Positions 33,611 to 46,800 of a DNA stretch of 64,000 bases are shown piece after piece (the stretch's first letter is position 1; every line of letters starts with the position of its first letter). Position numbers and translations under genes: made by a program. Below the pieces are notes generated by a model, which was not told where the DNA came from, did not search any database, and was given only the letters and a program-made list of their open reading frames with translations. This DNA is from Siderastrea radians (taxonomy: Eukaryota; Cnidaria; Anthozoa; Scleractinia; Rhizangiidae). The stretch lies in contig OZ024895.1 in the NCBI GenBank assembly GCA_964017195.1, positions 17,154,034-17,218,033 of the forward strand, given 5' to 3'.

Positions 33611-36600
33611 ATGGCGCTGGATGGAGAAGAAAGTACTCCAGTACCTAATCTGGCGCTGGAGACAATCGTTAAGCCAGCACTCCGTGAGGTAATTAGACAA
33701 ATAAATCGATGTATAAAATCGGATAAAATTCCTTTTCCGGGTTCTCGATCGCGATCATTTCTTTTAATTTGCTGGCTGTTTTGCTTTGGGTGTTGTCGTG
33801 ATTGGAAAGACGATTTAGTTAGATTGTTTCACAGTTTAATAAAGGAAGATTGTTGCCTTTATAAGAAAATCATAATGGGAATTGTGCCACTGCTATTGCC
33901 TTTTAAACATTTGTGTACAGTCAATAATGCAACATATAAGCTTACATAAGCTTATAGCGATGTTCACTGTTTACAAAAATTCTTTTTCTTATTTAAATGT
34001 GCCAACCATTACAACAAAAGAACTCTTTGTTTTAGCATTCAACAGAACTGTGGTTGGCACATTAATGTCAATAGGTGGTGTAAGGAGAGACACCACTTTG
34101 TATGTAGACATTCTTATAAGGAAAGGTAATATTATTAACAGTTATTCACCATGCAATGTGGCGGTAAATATTTACCACTCTTTACCAACACTGAGGTGAA
34201 TAATTGTTTTAGTATATACCAAACCAGTGGATAGCCAACACCCAATAGATCCTTTTTTTCTGAGAAATGAGGGAAAACTTGCATTCAAAATTCAGAAAGG
34301 TAAATAGCAGAGACCATCCCCAGTTTGAGTAGCCAATCAGAGTGCACAAAAAACACTATCCACTGCTTTGGTATATACTATTAAGACTTATACATGTCTT
34401 TTGACATGTGTTATGACCGTGGACCTGCGGGTTTGCTGTGTTACTACCAAATTGGATTGGCCTTGTGTAGTTTAATGATCTGATACTTCTATGTTTTTTA
34501 GAAAGAGACATGTTGATTTAGGGGTGGTGTGCTGTGATGCTCTGAAGCACAAATGTAGTTGTGACTGGTGTTGTCCTGATAAAACTTCTCATAGCGGCAT
34601 TGCAATACCTGGATCTTCACTAACCAGAAAGGGTGAACTGGTATCAATATCAAAGCCTCGATACATATCTTCAATATTTGGGTTTGCCTGAAAAATATCG
34701 GCACTCAACTGGCAAGCAGCATTATTGGTGACTTCAATCCTGTTGATACTGCTCAAGACATGTAACAACTTGGAAGAAAAGTATTCCATGGTATTAGATT
34801 TGACACTTGAGTTTCACTCAGCATTTCTTTGTGGTCAAAAACTTTCCTGGAGATCATTTGATCATTTGGTCTTTTGTCTAATCTATGGAATGCTCCTCCC
34901 CTGAAATCTCCAGGTTTTAGTGCTTCTGTTTAAAAAGCCTCCAAGTCAGTTTTTAACACTCCATCTTCCTTTTGGTTTTAGTTGGAACCGTCCTTTGATG
35001 CAGAAGCTGTAGAAAAACTGCGAGCAGCTTTCATTAAGGTTAGAAGTCACTTTCTAGATCTTCCTGTTTATTAAGAGTGGGTGAAAAATAATGTAGAGGA
35101 TGAAGAACTTTCTAAATATTGATAGCTAGATGAAATGTAGAGGTTTAGTCAATGTCTAGTCCAATTTACAGTTAAGCCCAGAAAAAATTGTGAATGAGTA
35201 TTTTTGTTGCTTGTTTTATATTAATACAAGGCAGATCTGTTTCAACTGTACTGTTAACAGTCTGGTTAGGTTCAAACTCCATGAAAGAGCATGGAGTTGC
35301 AAGAATACTTGAGAGTTTTTGCAGGTCAAAAATTATCACAAAAACTCTTAGCATCTTTTTTTCACATTTGGCCCAAGCCATGGATGTTAAATCAAAGCTT
35401 TTAAAGTAACAAGTTAGGCTTTTAATGTTTATTTATTCTTTTTTCTTCTCAGGCTGAAAAAGAGGTACCAGGAGTGACACAACAAATTGTTAAAGAAATT
35501 TTAAAATCAGGTAATTGTCCTCTCAATTACAGTTAAATTCTTTTTGAGTTACCAAAGGCTAAACTTTAATGCTGGGACAACATTGATACCAAATACTCAT
35601 TATCATCAATACTGGGGCATGCCTGACAAATATTGATACTTGCATGTGGTTGTTGGTTGTTTTGATACCTTGTGATACTCCTCCCTCCAGTGTGATTACT
35701 TGAAAGAAAAACTTGCTTGACTGTAAAATGGCAGAGAGTGTTGGGTGGCCACTGACTCACAATCTGTGAGTAGGTCATGGCAAGACATCTATTTCAGTGT
35801 CCCTGATGGGAACACTTAATATTGTTTACATGAAGTATTGGCCTAAGCCAGATGATGTCACTTGTTAGTGGGAAGACATCTACAGTTGAGAGGGGTGGGG
35901 GGAGTGGGGAGGGCTGTATATTTCGTTATCTGTGGTGGTGACACTTTGTGATGCTTTTTCATGAAATGTTTTTTCAACCAGTCCTCTGTCAAACTCTGTC
36001 ATTATTTAACATGCGTGAAAATTTTTGCAGCTAAATACTTCTGGTGTACCTACTGCGATTTCTTTTTTTTTATGTTTTACGTCAATGGGCACCACCATGA
36101 TTCTACATTACATGTAAAAGTAAAGATGATGTTTGTATAAATTTTGACAGTGGAGTAAACTTTTACCAAGAAAATTTTTGTGGTATCACAAAAATGAGAG
36201 CCCGCAAGAATTTAGTGCAACACAGTATCTCCCATAGGGGATTACTTTTCCTGATCCTGGGGAACGTGTTTGCTTATATGCACGCATTGTGTAATTATTT
36301 GAAAGTTGCACATCACTGAACAGCTGTGAGTTTAACTTAGTTCTTTATTACTTTGCAGCATCATTGTCAGTGAACCTGAATGAAATTCTGCTTCTGTTAG
36401 CAGCAAGTAACAGTGATGGTAAAATTATTTTCCTGTATCTTTGTGATTTTTTTACACAAATGTTTATTAAAAACTGGACAAGGTTATCAAGTTATCAGCT
36501 CATATACCTGCTGTGACCAAATATGGTCAATGAACACTCAACGACAAAATGAACAAATTAAAGTGAGCTGAATTTTTTTCTCCCGTGAGCAACCCGGCAA

Positions 36601-39600
36601 GAAAAATGGATGGTGAAAACTGGCTTTGCAGTGAATTTATAATTGAATTGAGCAGAAATACCAACCGTGTCACTAAGACACAAATCAAAATTGTTCTGTA
36701 GTTCCATAGTGTTCCAGCGCGTCCTTGTAGAATAATAGTAATTTATTGTTAAACAAGAAAAGCCCCAGGGGCATTAGACCCCACTGTTATTCTCGCTCCC
36801 CACAGAGTGCAAAGTATGTTACCTTACGATCACTCAAGATACGAGCCCAAGAGTTTGTGCTGAAGATTTGTTTGGCCGAGCAAAAACCGGAGGTCTTGGG
36901 CAAGTGACCATGAAAAAAGAATTTTAAAAAAAAGGGTATTACTAGACCCCATCCTGACGGCAGGGTAATTATAACCACATTTTCACCTTTTTACAGCCTT
37001 TGACAGTTGTTTGTTTAAACCTTGTCCTCTATATCCTAAATCTGCCTCAGAACTACTTGGTGCCCCTAAAATGTGGTGCATTGAGGCCATTCTTAACTTG
37101 GGAGCATTATGTTTACATGTTGTTAAAAATTAGGAGTGCTGTGGTAAAACATGCTCTCATGGCATGGTGCCAAAATTTTGGGATCCCTCACCCACTATTT
37201 AGAGAGGCTAAATGGGTTTTAAGTTAGACCTGGGGTCAATTGAAGAAAACAGTTTTAGACAAGTGTAATTTACAAGACAGTGTAGTTTTTATTTTTAACC
37301 TCTGAAACAATAGCTACAGTTCTATACAACACTTGCCTTGTGGTTGTTTAAATTGACCCTGGTGGCACTGGAGCAAGACCTTAACTGGCCTAGCCTCAAG
37401 TCATTCTAAATGTGTAACAAGAGTACGCCATTGAGACACAGTTCAAATGATTGACTTTGGTTTAGACCATGATTATCACTACAGTTTGTCTATCTGTACC
37501 TCACTCTGGACAACTAAAAATTACGGTATATAATTAGCCCAAACCTTCTAAGCTTGCCATATTTTTGACAAATTTTCTAGAGTTTGTAATGAATAAGCAA
37601 TAAACTACTCAATAAACTACTCAAAAGCAATCTCAATGAATGATCACATTATTTTGTGAAAAGTCTAAAGTCACAGAAGCACAAGATTAAACTAAAAAAA
37701 AGTAAGGGCTATGGCTGGTAAGCTTGATTCCCAGCTGCTTTTTGGGAAATGAGCCCCCATTCACCGCCCTCCAGGAGGAAAGCGTAACCTGCACTCAGGC
37801 TCTGTTATCGTTTTGCTCGTTGTAACATTCAGTGCTAAAATTTGGCTTGATTGCAGGTTGAGGAAAGCCAGACCTGATTGAGCAGAGTAAATCAAGCCTA
37901 CATGGCTGGTAGTTTTGCACTTATAGAGTACTAACATGTTGGCTTTGTTAATCCACAGATTTAACATCTAATGTTCAAGAACCTGCGTTTGCAGCCTTAT
38001 CTAAGAAAGCTAAAGGTAGCAGTCCATATGAAACCTAACTTGTCATGTTTACAGCTCTGTCTATTTACTTTCAGTTTTTTTTTTTCCACAACTACTTTAT
38101 TGCGTTTTGAAAAAATAAGGTTACAAAATATGGGTCCATACAGTCATGTGGATTTACAAAATGAAGAACCTGCATAAGTTATTGAGTTTAACGTGATCTA
38201 ATTAGATAAGCCAAGAAAGAAAATACCGTAGACACCTGTCATTGTACTTGCATCATTGGTTGTGCAAAAGCAGTTTTTAATTGAGTGTCATAGAAACATT
38301 TTTTATACCTACTGTAAAGTAATTCCTTTGGCAAATCACCATAGATGCCAACTATACTAATAGAGTCAACCAGTCGGAACTCAAAGGCGGAAGTGTGGAA
38401 AACATGTGCGTACATGTCATGATTAGTTTTGGTTTTACTTGGCACAAGTTGCTTTTCTAATCACACAGCATAGTTTGCAAAACCAAACAAATGCAAACTG
38501 ATGAAGCCGTCTGAGTTTTTTCTTCAGTCTTGTTGCTGGGGGCTGAAGGAGGCAATTTGTAAATTAATTGTCATGATTTTTCAGCTCATCATTGTGTAAA
38601 AAGTAGCAATAATATTAACGGGAAGAAGGGGAAGAATTGCTAAAGTAAGAATTTTTACAGTTAAAGTTGTCAGGCAGTTAAAAGTGTCTCAACAGTTTTG
38701 TCAAAGATTGCAATTGTGGAACTATGCCAATAAATATTGCATTTAGTACTTACTGTAATTAATTAATGAATTAATTACCATTGGTATAGTTTATTTTGTA
38801 GTGATATTTATTGCCTTGTTATCATTTTGTCATAGACCTAAAGACCATCTTGGCAAAAATTCCAGCTGAAATCAACAATAGGCAAAAGTTTCTTCAAACT
38901 ATAAAGTAAGTGTGAGTCCATCTGCAAGACTTGTAATAAAAATCCGTCCACCTGCGCAAGCAGACATGGGATGGGTATGAACTCGCATTGTGGGTTTAAA
39001 TACTAAAGATCTCATATTAAAATTATTATGAATACAAAAAAGTCACCACTAAATAGTGTGGTTGCTGAAAGTAACGTTTTGATAAACACGTAGTTGCGAT
39101 ATATGGGCTTACACCAGTAGTGCCCCGAAAATCCAGTTATAATCATTGACACTTGCACGCTTCAAAGAGTTAACAAGTTAGATTATATTGTAGTTTTAAA
39201 GAAGAAACCTTTAAACCTTTGAGTAGAACATTGAAATCAATGTTCTACTATCAACGAATCACTCTAGAAAGCTGGTTTACTATTAAATTAGAACAAACAC
39301 TAGTGAACCATTGCCGGCAACTACCTACACCTGACAAACGACTGCTTGATGACACCAACAAGACAGACAAACTATAGACAAACCGACTAATTTTACTAAC
39401 AGTAGATCAACGGACATTTGACTTACACAAACAGATTGAAAAACACCAACTACGTTTTTCAGTCTTCCTAGCCAATAACATTCAACTTACATGTAACTGA
39501 CAGACAACCAATAACATTGTAAGTTCGTTGACCAATCAGGACAACGACCAGAGACTTATAACATCTACTGACGATTTACAATTCACTTGACTCCGATGAT

Positions 39601-42019
39601 GACTTCCGCTCAGGTTGTTGAAACGTCAATGTCATCATAAACAGTCCTTCTCAGGACTACACTCACCCGGACGATCGTACTTTACCGACTTAATATTGAC
39701 TCATGGGTTCAAACCACTTACAGTGTTACAGTATATTTTACAGCATTTTTTCTCATGATTCGTGCATGATAAGCGTCTGAAACTATCACTCTCAAAATTT
39801 GGATGCCCTGTGGTCAGACCTCTCGCAAGCGAGCACGTAGGGTTTACATTATGGGTGGTCACTTCGGGAAGGTTTAACAGTATACATACTCGGAAGAAAA
39901 ACTCCTTGCTTTCATTGTAGCCACTTTACATATATACACACAGTATACTTGCAGTTTTCCTTTTGAGAACTCTAGAAGTAGAAACTGCTGAATTTTATCT
40001 CAACTTTTTTCAAAAAAGTTTTTTAAACCGATCTGATTTTTTCTTCTAAATTTTTCGGTGACTTCTGTCCACCTTCATCGAGCTTAAGTGGAGATGGACA
40101 GAAGTCACCGAAAAATTTAGAAGAAAAAATGTCTACTACCAATCGCAATACTGGTTCAAGTATTTTATCTCAGCTATTATTACATTTTATTTAATTTTGC
40201 TCTTTTCTAGACTACTAAGTACCAAAATTTATGGACTATGTGCATGCCATTTAACTTTCAGGGATATCGCAACTGCTATAAAGGACCTTCTAGATGCAGT
40301 AAATGAGGTTTTTAAGAACTGCCAAACAGTTGGAAAGATGTCACAGTACAAAGAGGTAAAATAAATCACTAGAACCGTTGGTTAATCACAGACGATATTA
40401 TTTAAAACCACGCTGTTTGTATCTTACATGTACCCAGGGTCCTGAGGCTTCTTGGTCAGGGGTGGTCGCTGGGGGAGACTCTGGGGTAATGGAAAAAAAA
40501 ACCATGACTTTTTTATTGGCTGTTCCCAGTGACAAAACGAGACATAACTAAGAACCGGTAACCGCAGGATTTCTGTGGTAAAAATTCCAGTACCCCAGAG
40601 TCTCTCCTGACGACCCGCCCGCTGACCAACAAGCCTGAGGACTCTGGGAACGCGATTGATGTGTATGTCAGTCTGACGGTGGTATAGTGTGACAGTATCT
40701 TATCTTTGATCCATACGATATGATACAATTACTTGGCCGATCCTTCGTTGTTTAGAATCGCATTCTTATGACCACCAACACAAACTTTGCTGTAATAATG
40801 TTAACGTTTAAGAACCTATTTAAGAATAAATAGCATTGCTTTCTAAATTTATTGGCAATGATAAATTTTGATCAGTTAACATGCATGTAAGGTGATTTTG
40901 TATTTTTCTCCAAGGGTCTGGAGCGAAACAAAAAGGAATTTGTGAAGTACTCCAAAAATTTCAGTGATACCTTAAAGCAGTATTTTAAGGACCAAAGGTT
41001 GGTTTTCAGTTGAATGATGTTTTGTGGATAATGGTCCCTCGTACTCTATCTGCGTAATATATTAGTGGGCACCTTAGGCACAAGAGACTGCGTGATTTAA
41101 ACCTGTTTAGCCTTGGAAGTAAAATGTGAAGCAGTGATCAACTACACTGCTACACGGTTGTAGCATTATGAAGCGTCTAGGAGTGGCCCACCTGGAAGGG
41201 ACGCTAGTCCATCGCAGGATTTCCCCGCAGCGTTTATGCTAGGTTTTAGGGAATTGTATTTGCACGCACTCCCAGGGCAGCATGTCGAAAATTACAGTCT
41301 GGTAGACCAGGAAACATCGTTGGGGAGAGAATGTCCCTCTTTACGTGAAACTTGAAAACATGCCTTGGAAGAAGAATTTCAGTGCTTTCTGGAAGTAACA
41401 ATGTTTTTGTCGATAAGAAAAGAAAGATAGCAAATGTGGATGGTGAAAATGTCACTTTCTCAAAAATGTAGAAATTCTCGTGATGGTTTTCAAAGCGTTT
41501 GTCATAGAGACTTGTGCTGTCCTAACGGATTTGGACTCCCAAATTCAACCTCTGATAAAACCTCTGAAATCCGCTATAGTCGATTTCGATTTCAGTCTCG
41601 GTGACAAAACTTTTCCTTTGGCTTTAACAATAATGCAAACCGAATTAACAAGAGATTTTGGCTAGCCTTTTCGCATGTAACCGATGTAATCAGGTGTGAG
41701 TTCCTGTTGTAGCTGTTACTGAGTATACTTAAATGTTTAGTTCAGTGAAGAAAATAGAAGTGGCAGAAAATTGATTAACGTCCAGGCGTTTGCCACAAAT
41801 TTGTTTGGACAAACTTTTAATTATTCCTATAAGTGCAACGCAGCGCATGAATTTTCGTTTATCATTTGTGCATTTACTGGGTATACCACATGCAGTGTGT
41901 TAGTCCTAATTTTAGTTTTCATCGTTTCTAGGGCTGAAGCGGTTTACATTAGTGCGAACAGACTCATCAATCAGACGAACCACATCTTGTATATGTTCAA
42001 ACTCGCTGGAAGCTCGTGA
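33611..42019 (+). CDS. PDCD10: Programmed cell death 10 / CCM3 homologue, 9 exons, 214 aa
   Basis: Exons 33611-33688, 34982-35038, 35453-35510, 36359-36418, 37959-38015, 38836-38905, 40262-40355, 40915-40997 and 41932-42019 join in frame to 214 codons, close to the 212 residues of human PDCD10. Diagnostic stretches are [18 protein letters not shown] (N-terminal dimerisation domain), [20 protein letters not shown] and [19 protein letters not shown], and [17 protein letters not shown] in the C-terminal FAT-homology domain. In animals the protein dimerises with GCK-III kinases (MST4, STK24, STK25), sits in the STRIPAK complex and binds CCM2, controlling Golgi positioning, junctions and cell survival. 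The start is the first ATG of exon 1; a short upstream frame precedes it. An ATTAAA about 110 bp past the stop could be the poly(A) signal. The N-terminal 26 residues are the least conserved part. Confidence 0.95.
34211..34385. repeat. MITE with TAGTATATACCAAA ends, PDCD10 intron 1
   Basis: TAGTATATACCAAACCAGTG and the inverse CACTGCTTTGGTATATACTA frame about 175 bp. The internal GTAGCCAATCAGAGTG block also occurs in diverged form near 14697 in the ABCC gene. Confidence 0.65.
36755..36968 (-). repeat. CCCCGCCGTCAGGACGGGG repeat, reverse copy
   Basis: Reverse copy of the unit at 25970-26213, starting AACAAGAAAAGCCCCAGGGG and ending near CCATCCTGACGGCAGGG, in the PDCD10 intron after exon 4. 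Confidence 0.75.
39300..39690 (+). repeat. Retroelement-tail-like repeat in PDCD10 intron 6
   Basis: An A/C-rich stretch leads into GATGATGACTTCCGCTCAGG, TTGAAACGTCAATG and CAGTCCTTCTCAGGACTACA, matching both copies at 1-175. No frame was recognised. Confidence 0.55.
40036..40130. repeat. Perfect 35-bp-arm fold-back in PDCD10 intron 6
   Basis: Positions 40036-40070 are the exact reverse complement of 40096-40130 (core TTTTTCGGTGACTTCTGTCC), with a 25-nt loop. Transcribed in either direction this would make a fully paired hairpin. Confidence 0.9.
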
Positions 42020-42344
42020 AGTTTTCGCTGAAGCAATTTTGTAAAATACTTTCAACTTTTGTAATATTTCACTAACTTGTAAGGGGTCTCCAATTAAAAG
42101 TTTTGTAGGTTTTGCAGCCAAGTGGGCAGAAGAATTAAAGCTTTATTTACTAAAATGCAATTCGTTTGTCTAATCTTTTATCCAGTGTCAGTACTGCAGT
42201 TGTGATAGACGTTCCCATAGTTTTTGTAAACTTTGAATTTCTGGTCTGACAGAAAAACCATCTGATGAGCTCAGATATGGGGGAGTGATAAATGTTAAGG
42301 TGCTCTTTCTGGTAAGCCAAAGCAGAATAATTTTTTTTCTGTTT

Positions 42345-43082
42345 CAGTGGAACCTCGATTTACAATGTAAGGACGGTGCCTCCTTTTGTTACTGAGCATA
42401 CGTTCTGCGCATCTCGGGTCTGGCGTGGGTTTCTCGAAAGTCACGAAAAGTTTTCGGCCCTGAAAAGCCTACTATTTTATCATGCCTTTGAGATAAGAAT
42501 TAGTTAACTTATAGCAAAGTTTCATGCTTAGAAACTTCTTTGTCTACAAGATACAGAGTGAATAAGTGTGCCCGAAATCGACCCGAAGAGTATCGGGGCT
42601 TTCGAGAAACGCACCACTGATCCGAGGTATTTTTGCGCGGTTTATGACTTTGTGGAAAAAGCAGATCTCAGCAAAGGCTATCCGAATCCGAAAAGAAAAC
42701 TGGGAGCAACTATGCATGTTTCAGAGATAATTGAGCCTAAATTGCCGTACATTCTTTGTATTTTGAAGCTTTTTTAGAATTATGGTTGCTTACTTATCTC
42801 TGAAAAATGCGTGGTTACCCACAGTTATCTTTTTAGATGCCAATAACCCTTGCTAAGATCTGCTTTTTCCCCATAGTCACAACCTCAGCAAAAATACTTC
42901 TGTATTAGGAGGCACGTTCCTTACGAACCTCTACATAACGAAGTTCCCGGAATAAAGAACGATATTTTTTAGCCCAGTAATTGTGTAATGTATGGAAAAG
43001 AACCTCGATATATAACGAACCCTCGATATAACGAACCAATTCCCCCAGTTCCTTGACACTTCGTTAAATCGAGGTTCCACTG
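42345..43082. mobile_element. pogo/Tigger-type MITE with a second MITE inside
   Basis: The outer ends CAGTGGAACCTCGATTTA and TAAATCGAGGTTCCACTG are the well-known pogo/Tigger-style TIR. A second element occupies 42371-42920, so the host copy was split. Remaining host sequence has repeated CTCGATATAACGAACC. It lies between PDCD10 and ZNHIT6. Confidence 0.85.
42371..42920. mobile_element. GGACGGTGCCTCC MITE, copy 1 (nested)
   Basis: Ends GGACGGTGCCTCCTTTTG and the inverse AGGAGGCACGTTCC; internal blocks TTCTGCGCATCTCGG and AAAAAGCAGATCTCAGCAAA match the copy at 56134-56527. It interrupts the pogo-type MITE. Confidence 0.8.
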
Positions 43083-43878
43083 TAAGCCGAAATTTGGAAA
43101 AACTTTGAGGAAACACTATTAAAATAAGTTGTAGAAATGTCAAGAAGTAAAACAAAACAAAAAAATCAACTTGCCTCAGTGATTTCTTTGCAGTGTTTGT
43201 GTTGTGTGATTGGCCGTTTCTGGCAGAGCGATAACAGTGAATTTTGTTTTGACAACAGCGAAACTAAACTCAGTAGAACATATGGGTGTAGAATCTCTCT
43301 GAAATGGCCAAATACACCGTACAAACTCTACAAAGAAATCACCGAGGCGGGTAGAATTGGCGCATCTGTGTTGTATTTTCCGGTCATCATGACCGGAAAT
43401 AATGTTTATTTCTAACTTTGTATGGGTACTCCTGAAATCATACAAACCCTTATAATGTTATACGCTGCTGTGTTTCTAGGATTACCCTAGATCGACTTTT
43501 GTTCACTGAGTGTTTTCTTACGGCGTTCCATGTTGTCGTCATGTGGGGAAAGGCCGCAAACTCTCCTGTGCTGCAGGTTGATGTGAATGGTTAAGGAGAT
43601 TTAATCAAACAACTGGTTTAGGAGCGTTTTTTTTTTATCCGACGTCGCCTGAAGTAATCGCGATGCAAAACCTGACCTGACAATTTGACATGCATCTCCA
43701 GTTATGATACCTGCTGCATAATTTGCACCCTTAGCAGTGAGAGATGCATCGGTGATACAAGTCGGAGGCGAGAGATTTGGAGTTAGGGAGGGGGAGGGGT
43801 GGGAGTTGGCGGGGGCTGCTGTGGGAGCGTTGATGCCCGAGTGGGAGATTGGGCGCTACTCTGAAAAACATTGGCAAG
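43083..43878. other. Upstream region of ZNHIT6
   Basis: No gene was recognised. It contains a palindrome CCGGTCATCATGACCGG near 43380 and a G-rich tract near 43785. Two tandem ATGGCGGAC copies at 43879 and 43891 overlap the coding start. Confidence 0.5.
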
Positions 43879-46800
43879 ATGGCGGACAACATGGCGGACA
43901 CGAGATGCGAAATTTGTGGTAACATTAATCCTAAATACCGATGCCCTGGCTGTGCAAGACGAACATGCAGGTAAGGAAATTAACTTTAATAAGTTTTATC
44001 AGCATTTCGAAAGTCGTGATCAATAAAGTATGTTTTGTTTTGATCTATTTTCATCAGTTTAGCATGCGTCAAGTGTCACAAAACACGATTTGAGTGCACC
44101 GGGGTTCGCTGTAAGACAAAGTTCATATCCATCGACAAGTACACAGACAGCAGCTTGTTATCAGGTAACGAGTCTCTTGTAAGTAATGATGATAGACACT
44201 TGGTAGAATGTGCTTTGTGGTAGAGAGTGAAGTCAAGTCACTGCAGAGTACTTTTGAGCACGTGCGGACAAAGATGTATTGTAAGATTACTGATAGGAAA
44301 TCTTGCACTGAATGGGATATTCACGGTATACAAGAGGTTTCAGAGAAATGATAGGGACTCGTACTACCGAGAATCGGGACGGCAACGGCGACGATGAAAC
44401 CGAAAAAAACACTCCCCGGGAGGAATCCTCCTGGAAAGCTGGAAAGAACTTTGTTTTGGGACCTGTGACATATTTACAAGCTCCCCGCTGATGGGAGTTT
44501 GGGGGTGGGGGGGAGGGGGGGGTAAGAAGTGTCTAAATGTTTACTTAAATTTTTCGTGAGGAAATCAATACCCCAGAAAAAATATCAATAATCTCAATAA
44601 TCAAGGTCTGAATAATCAAGGTTTGAGTATTTTTATTTTTAAATCTGTAGACTATAAGTTCTTAGAGGACGTGGATAGATTAGCGTACACAGCAGGGCAT
44701 GATAGCCGAAGGTCCTGGAGGCGTTGGGGCAATCAGGTGTGTTAATTTTCTTCTAATGCAGGCGTTATCGTCCATTGTGTGATTAAACTGTGTAACAGAT
44801 GTCAGGTATTGGATTATACACTTCATCTGCTTTAAGCCCTAACCCCCAATGAAAATGAAATTTCTCTTTACATGATCACTGCTTGTTTGAATATTCAAGT
44901 GACAAGAATAAAGGAAGTGATCACTGACGACAGGATGTCTTGATAATTTTTGGCAAATTCTCCTTACTAGTTTTATAAGAAATGTAGGGAGATCAGTAAT
45001 GAGAATATGCATTTTTATATCAGGGCTTAAAGGGTTTATATTAGGGTTTATAATTTTGTAGTCTGATGTTATCAACGAGAACAAAACAAGAAAGAAAGTC
45101 ACATTGGTCTGCTCTTTTAACCCTTTTACTCCTGAGAGTGCCTAAAATCAAAAAGACAAATCCCAAAGTTCATGTTGTAAAATACTTAAATATAAATAGT
45201 ACCATGTGAAAGTACTGCTGACAAGGTTTCATTTGAGTGGTCACACCATAGGATTTCATCCACAGACTCGCAAGTTAGAATCACCTTAATATCTCCATAA
45301 CTGATTCTGGGAGTGAAAGAACTAACTTATTCACAGTGTAATTTTGTGGGGGGGGGGGGGGGGGTGGAGAGGCAGATGGGGGAGAGGTATTTTATTAATT
45401 CTTTGTCTGAAGGGAGTAAATATTTGTGGAGAATTAATTTGCAAGTTTTGTTCTCTGAAATCTTATTTTTTCGTGGACTGAGGGGTAAATAGAACAATTG
45501 CAAATAAGATCACTGCAAAATTTTCATGAGGCTTGATAAAGGAGCGCGATGGTGTAGTGGTTAGCGCATTGGACTTCAGATCTGAAGGTCGGTAGTTCCA
45601 GGCCCAGTCCCTGCCATCGTGTTGTTTTTTTAGACAAGAAACTTTATCCCACATTGTCTCTCATCCACCCAGGTGTGTAAATGACTACTACCGGCAACAT
45701 ACTGCTGGGAGTAACCCTGCGATGGACTAGCATCCCATCCCGGGGGAGTAGCAATACTCTTAGTTGCTCCATGCTACAGAAGCCAGGATAAGCTCCGGCC
45801 TTGTGGGCCTCCTTGGCTTGCCTGTGACTTTACTTACATGTACCTTGATATGGATGTGGTTACATTTTCTAGTTTTGTTTAACTTAGTCTGTAATTTTAC
45901 CCATGGGTTGCTTACTTGTCATTTTTAAATTTAGTCTTTTCTTGTTTCCTTTCATGAATATCTATTGATTTATTTTTGTTTGGATTCAGATTTCACTGCT
46001 TCGTCGCATGGCCAAGCAAAGTGGTGTGAATTTGAGGTTAATGCCTATAGGAATGTCAAAAAGAAAAGAAAATTCATCAAAGTACAGTAAAGAGTAAGTT
46101 ATTTATAACTACACTCACCAGAGGACATTACAGCTTTAGCCACTTTGATAGGTTCCTTAACTGTCTTTCCTTTCCAGGGGGTTTCAAAAGCCAATTTAAT
46201 TTTCTTCTAAATGAATGCATGAAGCTGAACTGGAATTGCTGGAGGAGTAGTGGTGGGGGGGGGGGGTGGGGAGAGAGGGATTCAAACCAAAACACCTTCC
46301 ATAGATGGGGGAGGGGGTAGAATGGATATTATTATTATTGTCACAATGGAAGGTCATGGAAAATGGAGTTCATCGTACAAAATAAATTCAGTAGTTGCTT
46401 TTTTTTTGTGAATGAAAAATCAAGAAGGCAAGACAAAGAGGTCACAAAATTATAGATCTACTTCTAATCACCTTTTTTGTAAACAAAAGGCCAAATTTAG
46501 GTCATGGTAAACATTGAAAGGTCATGGGAAAGGACCTGGAAAGTCCTGGAATTTCAAACTCTTAATAGGATACGAACCCTAAAAGACTGTTTTTGTTTCT
46601 AACACTTAACAAAATCTCTAAATTTTGTCACTAGCTTATAAGTACTAAAATTTTTCAATGTGAATTTTTTAAAGTTTTGTTGATTATGATAAAAATATAT
46701 AACTCACTTGTAGGTTTTTGTTAACTGTTTCTTTAGATCAAAATGTATTTTCTGGAGAGTCAGATGGCTGTTCCCTCAAAGTGGTGTGGAATATGTTGAC

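Noticed and set aside
43176..43445. 89-codon minus frame upstream of ZNHIT6
   Set aside because: No recognisable domain or splice context; sequence looks repeat-like.
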